Assembly (NCBI GenBank): GCA_021604725.1
Contig: BQJN01000005.1
Coordinates: 1 to 64,000 of the forward strand
Length of the DNA: 64,000 nucleotides
Origin: Lysobacteraceae bacterium
GTDB taxonomy: Bacteria > Pseudomonadota > Gammaproteobacteria > Xanthomonadales > BQJN01
Direction of reading: 5' to 3'
Positions 55,813 to 64,000 of this stretch are shown here, piece after piece. Each line of letters begins with the position of its first letter. The stretch's first letter is position 1. The notes under the pieces were generated by a model. The model was not told the origin of the DNA. It saw only the letters and a program-made list of their open reading frames with translations, and did not search any database. The position numbers were made by a program, and so were the translations under genes.

Positions 55813-58425
55813 TTAGCGAGTCGTTGTTCCAAACCCATCAGCGAATAGTTGATCAATTGCACCGGCCAACTGCACCGCATAAGCACCCCGGCCGCGCGTG
55901 AACAGTGCCAAGGTGGTGGCACCGCGATCGATCGCCATATCCCAGATCATCACCGACGGCAGTCCAGCAGTGAACTTTTGCCAGACCGGTTCGGTTGCTG
56001 AAACATCATTTGTGAAGTACAGGCCCCAATCGGTGCCAGCGAAGACTTGGCCCGGCATGTTCGGGTTAACCATCACCGAGTTGGCGGGAATATCGGGAAG
56101 ATTGCCTGATTTGTTGCGCCAGGTGAAAGTGGTGCAAAACGCATCGTCACACTCGACCTCGTAGATGTGGCCTGGTGTGGTCGGTGTATTTGCATCGAAG
56201 CCACCGACGGCCGCATAGAAAACATCGGTTCGTGTGCCGTGGGAAACGACATCCATGATCGGTCGGTTTGGTAGGTCAAGGTTGCCATCGGTCAGGTCGA
56301 CCCAAGTGGCAGAATTCGCGACGCCTTGACCCATACCGAAGCCGACCTGAACGTTGCCGTCGTTGGTTCCTGCAATCGCAATGCTCGGGTCCGGGATAGC
56401 GTGACTGAGCTGGTTGATGTAAGAGCGGTCCGCCAAAACGCCTTTGCTTAGATCCGGGCTGTTTGGATACCAGGATGAGCCATTCAAGCCACCAGTGATA
56501 GTCTCGAATACTCGGTTGGTAGCTGCCAACATCTGATCGCAGGTGGCGTTCGGGCAATCGTGCTTATGGATCTCAAAAGCGAACAGGAATGGCAACACGC
56601 TATCGCTTTCCCACGGCCAATTTGATCCATTGTAGGGGCCGAAGGGGCCGTTGGTGCTGACCGCCATGTTGCCGCGCTGCGATTCTACATACCAACGGTT
56701 GCCTTGCTTGGGCTCGATTCGCGCATAGATGCCGTCACCGCCAAATACGTGGGTCCAGCCCACCGCCGAACGCTCGCCTTGGAAGGTGGCCACTGATGAG
56801 CCATTGTCCTGGGCACCGCCTGCAGCTGCGCCATCATGTCGGAAGGCGAACTCCTGACTGATGTCACCAGAGTAGAACTCGATGGTAGATAGCGACTCGG
56901 TCAATTGGGTGAACTCGACTTGCGTTGCAGAAGGGGCGTCGGCGTTGTCCGAGTAGTAAATTCCGCCATCGCTACCAATCAAGATTCGGGATGGATCGCC
57001 ATCAACGTAAGCTCGAGAATGGTGGTCAACGTGGACGAAATCCCCAGTGCCCGGTCCGCCAGCATAGCCGCAGGTGACATTGGTGAAGGTATCGCCGCCA
57101 TTGTCAGAGCGAAAAAGATCAACCGTCGACATGTAAACCGTGTCCGAATCGAGCGGGTCGACCGACAGGCCCTGGTCGTACCAATTCTGCCCCCAATCAC
57201 CGAAGCAACCCAACAGATCGCTTGCCGTGGCGCGTTGTTGCCAGGTAACGCCGCCATCGGTTGTGCGCCAAACACCTAGCAAACCGCGCGTGCTCGGTGA
57301 GGCCACTTCGGCGTAGATAACGTCGTTGTCGGACGGCGCCATGGCGATATCTATCCGGCCCAGCGGGTTGTTTGGAAAGCCAACGCCGCCGCCGGTGCCA
57401 CCTGGCCAACCGTTATCCGACCGACTTGATAGCGAGAAATCCATTGGGCAGCCACTGACTGGCAATGTGCCATAGTAGATGCCGTTGGCACCGCTCTCAG
57501 TTAGATCGGGTTGCACCGTTGTGTTGTGGCCGCGAGTACCAATCGCGACAACAAGCTCAGTATGCGTCGTGCGATCGATGGCCAGCAAACCAGTGGTGTC
57601 TTGACGTTGATCACTAAATCCATTGGTGTAGCAGGGGCCATCCCAGTTCTGGCCGGCATCGTATGAAAGGTACAAGCCTGTCTTGGTGCCGACGATCACA
57701 TTGTCTGAGTCACGCGGGTCAACCACCACCTTGCCGATGGCTTGATACTGTGGGAAATTGCCGGCCGGTTGGTCGTAGACGGCATTGAACACATCCTCGC
57801 CCAGAATCTCCCAGCTGGCACCGCCGTTTGTGGTCTTGAGCAGGCCAGCACTACCGAACGAGAAGCTGCCGTAACGCAGGTCGCCGGTGCCGGCATAAAG
57901 AATATTCGGATCAGCCGGGTCCATGGTCATGTCGCCGATGGCGATGCTGTTTAGGGATGGGTCGTCGGTGGTTGGAAACCAGGTCGTATTGCTGTCGCAA
58001 CAGTTCGTCGTTTTCCAAACGCCGCCACCATCGCTGCCGAAATAGGCAACTGAATCATCGCTTGGATCGCTGATGATCACATTGACGCGGCCGCCATAGT
58101 TGCTTGACCCACTCTCCAGCGGCTTCGGACCCAATGACACGAAACGGTCATCAGGCAGGATGCCGTCAAAGCCCAAGCCTTTTGCGGCACGCTCAACAAC
58201 ACCGGCAGGCAAGCCCCGCTCGATGGCTTGATCCTGCAGACGAGCCGCTGCAATCCAGCGTCCGTCGAACTGAAATGTTGGGTAGGTCAAGCGAACGGCC
58301 CAGTCATCACCATCGGCTGGCGATTTTCCAGGCTTGCGTGGCGTCTCGGCTTCCGGCCACATTGCGATAGTGCCGGCCAGGACCAAAACGGCGGCACATA
58401 GCCGCCAGTAAATTGAACTACCCAT
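55813..58425 (-). CDS. Secreted BNR/VPS10-like beta-propeller protein
   Basis: An 870-residue exported protein: N-terminal signal (YWRLCAAVLVLAGTIAM), then many degenerate propeller blades, each with a pattern such as GVWKTTNCCDSNTTW, GLLKTTNGGASW, GLYLSYDAGQNW, VWRTTDGGVTW and LFRSDNGGDTF, which are Asp-box (BNR) motifs. Relatives include sialidase-like and sortilin-like proteins; no catalytic residues can be assigned. The C-terminus is QLFADGFGTTTR, a variant of the DGFE tail found on other exported proteins of Lysobacterales. It is divergent from the subtilase gene, which may be coregulated. Confidence 0.82.
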   Translation of the reverse strand: MGSSIYWRLCAAVLVLAGTIAMWPEAETPRKPGKSPADGDDWAVRLTYPTFQFDGRWIAAARLQDQAIERGLPAGVVERAAKGLGFDGILPDDRFVSLGPKPLESGSSNYGGRVNVIISDPSDDSVAYFGSDGGGVWKTTNCCDSNTTWFPTTDDPSLNSIAIGDMTMDPADPNILYAGTGDLRYGSFSFGSAGLLKTTNGGASWEILGEDVFNAVYDQPAGNFPQYQAIGKVVVDPRDSDNVIVGTKTGLYLSYDAGQNWDGPCYTNGFSDQRQDTTGLLAIDRTTHTELVVAIGTRGHNTTVQPDLTESGANGIYYGTLPVSGCPMDFSLSSRSDNGWPGGTGGGVGFPNNPLGRIDIAMAPSDNDVIYAEVASPSTRGLLGVWRTTDGGVTWQQRATASDLLGCFGDWGQNWYDQGLSVDPLDSDTVYMSTVDLFRSDNGGDTFTNVTCGYAGGPGTGDFVHVDHHSRAYVDGDPSRILIGSDGGIYYSDNADAPSATQVEFTQLTESLSTIEFYSGDISQEFAFRHDGAAAGGAQDNGSSVATFQGERSAVGWTHVFGGDGIYARIEPKQGNRWYVESQRGNMAVSTNGPFGPYNGSNWPWESDSVLPFLFAFEIHKHDCPNATCDQMLAATNRVFETITGGLNGSSWYPNSPDLSKGVLADRSYINQLSHAIPDPSIAIAGTNDGNVQVGFGMGQGVANSATWVDLTDGNLDLPNRPIMDVVSHGTRTDVFYAAVGGFDANTPTTPGHIYEVECDDAFCTTFTWRNKSGNLPDIPANSVMVNPNMPGQVFAGTDWGLYFTNDVSATEPVWQKFTAGLPSVMIWDMAIDRGATTLALFTRGRGAYAVQLAGAIDQLFADGFGTTTR

Positions 58426-58598
58426 TCGATTCTCCCACGGAGTTAGTGTTTTTCGATCAGCGCAGCAGTGTGCCACGAATGGTGTGATGAAATGGTGAAA
58501 AAGTATTCAAGCTAACAAGACTGCTTCTGCCGTCCGCTCGCAGCACCGGAATGTCTGCTACGATGCGCGATCGATTACCATCAACAAAGAGGGATGTC

Positions 58599-60020
58599 AT
58601 GACATTCAAAGGCATGGGTATTGTTGTTGCGCTGCTGGCTAGCTGGGGAGTCAATGCCGCTACCGAACAAGTAAGAGAACTTAACGGCACACTTTATGAA
58701 AAGCAGCGGGGCCAATGGATTCAAGTCGAATCCAGTGGTGATCGCTACGCTGTTGATTCTCGCGTCATCACCGTGAAATTTAAGCAAACGGCCGCTCGCA
58801 GCTCGCAATCTCAGCTGCATACCGCGATGAGAGGCTTCCCGATTCGCGAAGCGATTACCGGGTTCATCGATGTCGAACTGGCTCCGGATGACGATCCATT
58901 GGCTGCAGTTGAGCGTTACCTTGCCAGTGGTCTGGTTGAAGTGGCTGAGCCAAACACTTTTGGTGTGTACCATGCACTACCCGATGATCCCGACTACGGA
59001 ACACAGTGGTACCTGCCTCAAGTGCGCGCCGAGGTACCTTGGGATTTTGCCACCGGTGATCCGAGTGTGGTGGTCGCGGTGCTCGATTCGGGCACCGAGT
59101 TCACGCACGAGGACCTGGGGCTCGGTGCCGATGCGTACCAAAACGTGTGGCTTAACCCAGGCGAAGATGCCTGGAGTGATCCGGATGATCCCACCACAGG
59201 CAATGGTATCGACGATGACGGCAATGGTTATGTCGACGACTGGAAAGGCTATGACTTTGACAGTGACAACAACGATGGTAGCGGCTCGTTTTTCCACGGT
59301 ACCGCGGTGGCCGGCGTGGTGTCGGCAAAGTCCAACAATGGGATAGGTATCGCCAGTGTTGCTGGTGGCTGGAATGGCCCGGGAGCCAAAGTGATGATTG
59401 GTGGCGTTGGTGAATCTGGGCCGAATGGCTCGGTTCTCGATGACGCCATTCTTTATGCGGCCGAGAACGGTGCCAACATTGTGCAGATGAGCTTGGGGGT
59501 TGGCACCAGCGCTGCCATTGATGCGGCCTTGCAAATGGCCTACGACACTTACGGTGTTTTGATTGTCTGCTCCTCCGGAAACAACGGCGACGATCAGGTT
59601 GGATATCCATCCTCTGATGAGCACGTGATTTCAGTTGGAGCAACCAGCCAATCGGATGCTCGAGCGAGCTTTTCTGAGCATGGACCCGGGGTTGAACTAT
59701 CAGGTCCCGGCACCTCGATTTTCACCTTGGACCTGTTCAATAGCTACGGTTCAACCAGTGGCACATCATTCTCCGCGCCTCTGGTTTCCTCTGTGGCAGC
59801 GCTGCTTTGGTCGTACGAACCGAGCTTGACCAATGTCGAGCTTCGGCAGTTGTTGCGAGACACCGCAGCCAGAACCGGGGGTTACGACTATAACTGGAAC
59901 AAGGCGATGCCCGGTCACTCTTATGAACTGGGCTACGGCCGTGTTGATGCCTACCGAGCACTGTTTGCGCTGCTGCCCGACGTACTACAGGACAACGGGT
60001 TCGAGATACCAGGCAACTAA
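58599..60020 (+). CDS. Subtilisin-like serine peptidase (S8)
   Basis: A 473-residue secreted protease. It has a signal peptide (about residues 1-20) and an I9-type propeptide (about 25-120). The catalytic triad is Asp163 (VAVLDSGTEFTHEDL), His233 (FFHGTAVAGVV) and Ser390 (GTSFSAP). A Ca-binding-like acidic insert (DDDGNGYVDD, about 205-214) lies between Asp and His. The C-terminus is DVLQDNGFEIPGN. ATG 58599 follows AGAGGG. It probably degrades extracellular protein together with the M14 peptidase. Confidence 0.93.
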   Translation: MTFKGMGIVVALLASWGVNAATEQVRELNGTLYEKQRGQWIQVESSGDRYAVDSRVITVKFKQTAARSSQSQLHTAMRGFPIREAITGFIDVELAPDDDPLAAVERYLASGLVEVAEPNTFGVYHALPDDPDYGTQWYLPQVRAEVPWDFATGDPSVVVAVLDSGTEFTHEDLGLGADAYQNVWLNPGEDAWSDPDDPTTGNGIDDDGNGYVDDWKGYDFDSDNNDGSGSFFHGTAVAGVVSAKSNNGIGIASVAGGWNGPGAKVMIGGVGESGPNGSVLDDAILYAAENGANIVQMSLGVGTSAAIDAALQMAYDTYGVLIVCSSGNNGDDQVGYPSSDEHVISVGATSQSDARASFSEHGPGVELSGPGTSIFTLDLFNSYGSTSGTSFSAPLVSSVAALLWSYEPSLTNVELRQLLRDTAARTGGYDYNWNKAMPGHSYELGYGRVDAYRALFALLPDVLQDNGFEIPGN

Positions 60021-60076
60021 TCAAGTTCGGGTTTGGCGCCTGCGTTGAACAGGCGCCCGGCTCAGACACTGTTCGG

Positions 60077-60766
60077 TCAAACCAGATACCAGTACACCAC
60101 CAGGAAATGGCAAATCGTGCCGCCCAGGACGAAAAGATGGAACAGGGCGTGGTTATAAGGCAGGGCCTTGATGCTGTAGAGGATGGCACCGAAGGTGTAG
60201 GAGATGCCTCCGCCGAAAAGAAGATACAGCCCGGGCGTGGACAGGTTTTGCACCAACGGTTCAATGGCGAACACGATCAACCAGCCCATAAACACATACA
60301 TGGCGGTGGACAGCCGATCGAAATGTCCGGTGTAGAACAGTCTCAACACCACACCAACGGTGGCCATGGCCCAGGAAATACCGAAGATCCACCAACCAGT
60401 CGCACCTTTGAGCGCCAATAAGGAAAACGGCGTGTAGGTGCCAGCAATCAATAGATATATCGTGGCGTGATCAACAATGCGCAGACGCGTCCTTTTGGTG
60501 GCGTCACGTTGGCTGTGGTAGGCGGTGGAAGCAGCATACAAGGCGACCATGCTCAGGCCAAAGACGCCGGCACTAATCAGCACTGTGATATCGCCCGAGG
60601 GCCAGGCTTTTATCAACAGCAGCACCAAGCCGAGCAAACTCAAACCCAGGCCCAAGGCGTGCGAGGCAATATTCAACCGCTCCTCAACCGCCGGGTAAAA
60701 ATGGGCAGCAGCGCGGACGCGATCGCTTGGATCACGGTTCAAGGCGGGGTTACTCGAGCTTGTCAT
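60077..60766 (-). CDS. Hemolysin III (TrhA/YqfA) family membrane protein
   Basis: A 229-residue protein with seven helices. Signatures are EERLNIASHALGLGLSLLG near the start, the STAYHSQ (His), DHATIYLLIAGTYTPF and HALFHLFVLGGTICHF segments, all members of the PAQR-related group with metal-binding histidines. Function in bacteria is not settled (membrane energetics and homeostasis have been suggested). Its start overlaps the end of the TonB-domain gene by 17 bases, so they form an operon. Confidence 0.88.
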   Translation of the reverse strand: MTSSSNPALNRDPSDRVRAAAHFYPAVEERLNIASHALGLGLSLLGLVLLLIKAWPSGDITVLISAGVFGLSMVALYAASTAYHSQRDATKRTRLRIVDHATIYLLIAGTYTPFSLLALKGATGWWIFGISWAMATVGVVLRLFYTGHFDRLSTAMYVFMGWLIVFAIEPLVQNLSTPGLYLLFGGGISYTFGAILYSIKALPYNHALFHLFVLGGTICHFLVVYWYLV

Positions 60767-61181
60767 CGTCCTTTATTACCGGATCTTCACAGGGCGCTTC
60801 GGCTTCGAGATTGACCTTTTCATCGGTGATGCGGGCCAGCATGAACGTGACGACCTGGGTGGTATACACCGGTTCCTTTTCGGCATTCGTTTCCGACGGC
60901 ATGAACTTCCACTTCTTTACCGCTCTTTCAGCGGCCTTGCCGAACTTGGCAGGCGTTGGGTGCTCAACCAGAATCCGGGTCTCGTCGACCGAACCGTCGC
61001 TGTCAATGACAAACCCGATCCGAGCGCAACCCTGGATACCGCGCTTGGCAGCCAGCCTGGGATACTCGGGTGCAACCCTTTTGGCGTGCACCCAATGGCT
61101 TCTCAATTGCGTACCATGGAGTGCCAGCAAGTCATCACTATTGCCTGCACCAAGTGAAAGCGCGATCAATAATTCGATCAT
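60750..61181 (-). CDS. Small periplasmic protein with TonB C-terminal domain
   Basis: This 143-residue protein has a short N-terminal signal (MIELLIALSLGAG), then a TonB C-terminal fold: RVAPEYPRLAAKRGIQGCARIGFVIDSDGSVDETRILVEHP, with AERAVKKWKF. It lacks the N-terminal membrane anchor and the Pro-rich span of true TonB, so it is a partial or specialised relative. ATG 61181 follows GGAAACG. It is followed by trhA. Confidence 0.72.
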   Translation of the reverse strand: MIELLIALSLGAGNSDDLLALHGTQLRSHWVHAKRVAPEYPRLAAKRGIQGCARIGFVIDSDGSVDETRILVEHPTPAKFGKAAERAVKKWKFMPSETNAEKEPVYTTQVVTFMLARITDEKVNLEAEAPCEDPVIKDDDKLE

Positions 61182-61206
61182 TTCGTTTCCTTGTATAAGC
61201 GGAACG

Positions 61207-63246
61207 TTAAAGCTGCAGCGCCAATAGCGTTCCTTGCCGAATCGCCCGTTTGGCATCCAATTCGGCGGCTACATCGACGCCACCGATCAAGTGGGTTTCA
61301 ACGTCAGACCCTTCAATCGCCGCAAAGTCATCCGCCAGCTGACGGGCTGGCAATTGGCCCGCGCAGACGATGACGTGATCGGCCTCGATCAACTGAGGCT
61401 CACCGTCGACTTCGATGTGCAAGCCAGCGTCATCAATCTTTGTGTATTGCGCGCCGCTGACCATATCGACCTGACCCTGGCGCAAGGCCAGACGGTGAAT
61501 CCAGCCAGTGGTTTTTCCCAGACCGCCGCCAGGCTTGGATTTCTTGCGCTGCAGCAAGGTTAGCCTGCGAGCAGGTTTTGCTGGCGCAGCTTCTGTCAGG
61601 CCCCCTCGGTCATCACCGTCCAGGTCAATGCCCCACTGCTTGGCGAACTGTTCGATTGTTGGCGGTTGAACGTCGTTTCGTTCGTGCAGCAAGAACTCGG
61701 CGACATCAAAGCCAATGCCGCCGGCACCGATAATGGCCACGCGCTCGCCAACTTTGGCCTTGCCACGCAAAACGTCGATGTAACTCAACACCTTGGCGTG
61801 CTCGATCCCCGGCAAGGTTAGCTGCCTTGGATTGACCCCTGTGGCGAAAACAACACCGTCAAACCCGCCCGCGACCAGTGAGCCGGCGTCGACCTCCGTT
61901 GATAGCTCAAGATTAACGCCGGTCTGCTGCAGTCGACTGCGGTAGTAGCGCAGCGTCTCGTAGAATTCTTCTTTGCCGGGGATCTGCTTGGCCATGTTGA
62001 ATTGACCACCGATCTCGTTGGCACGATCAAACAGAGTGACTTGATGACCACGTTCCGCTGCGGTGACCGCGCAGGCCAGTCCAGCAGGACCTGCTCCCAC
62101 CACGGCAATGTTGCGAGGCGTTTTGGTGGGTTGTTGTACGAGTTCCGTTTCATGGCAGGCAAACGGGTTGACCAGGCAGGTGGCCCGTTTTGCCTTGAAG
62201 GTGTGATCGAGACAGGCCTGGTTGCAAGCGATGCAGGTGTTGATGTCCTGGCTGCGCCCGGCTTTGGCCTTGGCGACAAAGTCTGCATCTGCGAGGAAGG
62301 GCCGGGCCATGGACACCATGTCGGCGTGGCCGTCGGCCAGCACTTTCTCGGCTACCTCGGGCGTGTTGATACGGTTGGTGGTGACCAGCGGAATGGAGAC
62401 TTCCTTCTTCATTCGCGCCGTGACCCAGGTGAAGCCGGCTCTGGGGACCATGGTCGCAATGGTTGGAATTCTCGCCTCGTGCCAGCCAATGCCGGTATTG
62501 ATAATGCTGGCACCATCGGCTTCAACCCACTTGGCCAGTTTCACCACCTCATCCCAGCTGGAACCGCCTTCAACCAGGTCAAGCATGGACAGCCGAAAGA
62601 TGATGATGAAGTCATCGCCGACCGCGGCCCGTGTGCGTTGCACGATCTGCCTGGCCAGTCGGCATCTGTTGGCGTAGTCGCCGCCCCATTCATCGGTTCG
62701 CTTGTTGGTGCGAGCGGCGATGAACTGATTGATGAAATAGCCTTCGGAGCCCATGATCTCGACGCCGTCGTAGCCGGCGTCTTGTGCCAAACGTGCGCAA
62801 CGGACAAAGCCCTTGATCTGTCGCTCCACACCGCCGCTACTAAGTTCGCTGGGCGTAAACGGTGAGATCGGGGATTTCAGTTTGCTGGGGGCGACCGCAA
62901 ACGGGTGGTAGGCATAGCGACCGGCATGCAGAATCTGCATGCAAATCTTGCCGCCTTCGTCGTGCACCGCGTCTGTGACCAAACGATGCCGCTTGACTTG
63001 CCAGCGGCCGACCAGGTTTGAGGCAAACGGGGCCAGCTCACCGCGCAAGGTCGGAGCGATGCCACCGGTGACGATAAGGCCAACGCCACCACGCGCTCGA
63101 GCGCCGAGAAAGGCCGCCAGCTTGGGGTAGTTGCTGGCGCGATCTTCCAGCCCCGTATGCATCGAGCCCATCAGAACCCGATTGGCAATTTCGGTGTGCG
63201 GCAGCTTTAGTGGTGCCAGCAGCTTGGGATACGTCTGTTCAGTCAT
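61207..63246 (-). CDS. fadH: NADPH-dependent 2,4-dienoyl-CoA reductase
   Basis: FadH reduces 2,4-dienoyl-CoA in degradation of unsaturated fatty acids. The 679 residues form an OYE-like FMN barrel (residues 1-340; GGIAPT, ILHAGRYAYHPFAVAPS, DGVEIMGSEGYFINQFI), a Cys cluster for 4Fe-4S (CIACNQACLDHTFKAKRATC and Cys after NPFA), and a C-terminal FAD/NADPH part (VVGAGPAGLACAVTAAERGH, VIIGAGGIGFD-like VAIIGAGGIGFDVAE). It is complete. Confidence 0.96.
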   Translation of the reverse strand: MTEQTYPKLLAPLKLPHTEIANRVLMGSMHTGLEDRASNYPKLAAFLGARARGGVGLIVTGGIAPTLRGELAPFASNLVGRWQVKRHRLVTDAVHDEGGKICMQILHAGRYAYHPFAVAPSKLKSPISPFTPSELSSGGVERQIKGFVRCARLAQDAGYDGVEIMGSEGYFINQFIAARTNKRTDEWGGDYANRCRLARQIVQRTRAAVGDDFIIIFRLSMLDLVEGGSSWDEVVKLAKWVEADGASIINTGIGWHEARIPTIATMVPRAGFTWVTARMKKEVSIPLVTTNRINTPEVAEKVLADGHADMVSMARPFLADADFVAKAKAGRSQDINTCIACNQACLDHTFKAKRATCLVNPFACHETELVQQPTKTPRNIAVVGAGPAGLACAVTAAERGHQVTLFDRANEIGGQFNMAKQIPGKEEFYETLRYYRSRLQQTGVNLELSTEVDAGSLVAGGFDGVVFATGVNPRQLTLPGIEHAKVLSYIDVLRGKAKVGERVAIIGAGGIGFDVAEFLLHERNDVQPPTIEQFAKQWGIDLDGDDRGGLTEAAPAKPARRLTLLQRKKSKPGGGLGKTTGWIHRLALRQGQVDMVSGAQYTKIDDAGLHIEVDGEPQLIEADHVIVCAGQLPARQLADDFAAIEGSDVETHLIGGVDVAAELDAKRAIRQGTLLALQL

Positions 63247-63309
63247 GTACCATTACCCTTCCATACGGTGGCGTATTGTTGCGCAAACACGGTAACGGAA
63301 GCAAACGAA

Positions 63310-64000
63310 ATGAAAATTGGAATCGCTCTCGGTGGTGGCGGTGCACGCGGCTACGCCCATATTGGCGTATTGAGAGAGCTGGCTGATGCCGGCATCTATC
63401 CGGACGTCGTTGCCGGAACGAGTATCGGAGCGATGGTCGGAGCGGCTTATGCTGCCGACCGGCTCGATCGATTCGAGCAGGCCTGGAACGAGGTGTCGGT
63501 GAAGGATCTGCCGGGACTGCTCACACCGCGTTGGCCACGCGATGGCCTGTTCAGCGCTAACCGCGGGATGACCTTGCTTGATGAGGTATTGGGCGTGAAG
63601 CGCTTCGATCAACTGCGGCGTCCGCTGGCCACGGTGGCGGTCGATCTGATGTCAGGCCAACGGGTGGTGCATACCGAAGGCGACATCATTCCGGCGGTAC
63701 GAGCCAGCATCGCGATTCCGGTGGTATTCAGCCCAGTGGCAAATGACGATCAGATACTGGTCGACGGCGGCGTGTTGGAACCATTGCCGATCACCGCCTG
63801 CCGTCAGTTGGGGGCTGATTTTGTCATTGGCGTGAGTCTGTTTTCCGATTTCAGGCGGCCACCGCGACCGTCATACGAACTGGAAGATTCTTTGAAGAGC
63901 TATGCCAATTCTCCCCTTCTAGACTGGTTGGGTAGATTCAAAGGTCGGTCGCATACCCGCCTGGGCATGCTCGAAACCCTGTCAGCGACATTGTCATTGT
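63310..64000 (+). CDS. Patatin-like phospholipase (RssA-like), truncated at window edge
   Basis: The frame runs off the right edge. The N-terminus MKIGIALGGGGARGYAHIGVL contains the oxyanion-hole glycine run, Ser38 in GTSIG is the nucleophile and Asp152 in VDGG completes the dyad. It is an RssA/YchK-type cytoplasmic serine hydrolase of the patatin family. It is divergent from fadH with a 63-base gap; shared lipid metabolism is a reasonable but untested link. Confidence 0.88.
   Translation, partial: MKIGIALGGGGARGYAHIGVLRELADAGIYPDVVAGTSIGAMVGAAYAADRLDRFEQAWNEVSVKDLPGLLTPRWPRDGLFSANRGMTLLDEVLGVKRFDQLRRPLATVAVDLMSGQRVVHTEGDIIPAVRASIAIPVVFSPVANDDQILVDGGVLEPLPITACRQLGADFVIGVSLFSDFRRPPRPSYELEDSLKSYANSPLLDWLGRFKGRSHTRLGMLETLSATLSL

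Overview
The window looks like the replication-origin side of a chromosome from a free-living, aerobic gammaproteobacterium. dnaA-dnaN-recF-gyrB is followed by a GmhB-like phosphatase gene, glyS and glyQ on the opposite strand. That neighbourhood, the FixNOPQ (cbb3) oxidase cluster, an AmpE homologue and exported proteins ending in DGFE-like tails recall Lysobacterales (Xanthomonadales) such as Wenzhouxiangella-like marine lineages. This taxonomic guess is inference from gene content and order; no rRNA is present to test it. Coding density is high, and I see no tRNA, rRNA, prophage, transposase or CRISPR array.

Layout: 0-8.5 kb holds a truncated membrane C13-type peptidase, a DM13 protein, hslVU, a DUF2254 membrane protein, AmpE, a deacetylase-like hydrolase, a cobalamin adenosyltransferase and a DDAH-type hydrolase. 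8.5-11.2 kb is a Fur-box-preceded ferric iron binding protein and permease with no ATPase gene beside them. 11.2-14.7 kb is gcvT-gcvH-gcvPA plus a DUF192 lipoprotein. 14.7-22.9 kb holds tag, rppH, a self-operator TetR module, sppA, a lytic transglycosylase, a GcvA-like LysR gene, a candidate C-rich-loop small RNA and queF. 22.9-29.5 kb is a four-gene SRPBCC/GyrI-HlyD-ABC export operon, recQ and a 2OG-Fe(II) oxygenase. 30.1-38.7 kb is a complete cbb3 oxidase structural and assembly cluster (ccoNOQP, a small unknown membrane protein, ccoG, ccoH/fixH, ccoI, ccoS and a TauE/SafE-like protein) behind a perfect FNR/ANR site. 38.8-45.1 kb is dnaA, a probable oriC, dnaN, recF and gyrB. 45.6-53.5 kb holds the degenerate gmhB, glyS, glyQ, a GspE-like ATPase, an amidotransferase and a secreted M14 peptidase. 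53.5-55.5 kb is an Ada/AlkA-type fusion overlapping an ogt-type methyltransferase gene. 55.8-64 kb holds a secreted beta-propeller protein, a subtilase, TrhA, a TonB-domain protein, FadH and a truncated patatin phospholipase.

The most unusual content is not in the genes. A family of structured intergenic repeats of about 158 bp occurs in two related forms (A and B) at three main loci (29.5-29.9 kb, 45.2-45.6 kb, 55.5-55.7 kb), with a decayed piece near 8.45 kb. The copies share hairpins whose stems differ in sequence but keep pairing through compensatory and G.U changes, while one loop stays conserved. At 29.7 kb an A copy sits inside a B copy, flanked by a CTAG direct repeat, and at 45.2 kb three A copies form a 158-bp tandem array downstream of gyrB. 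This suggests a mobile, RNA-structured, non-autonomous element that I cannot assign to a family I know. Second in interest are a candidate sRNA of about 190 nt with C-rich loops and a strong terminator, and a GmhB homologue that has lost its nucleophilic aspartate and zinc loop.
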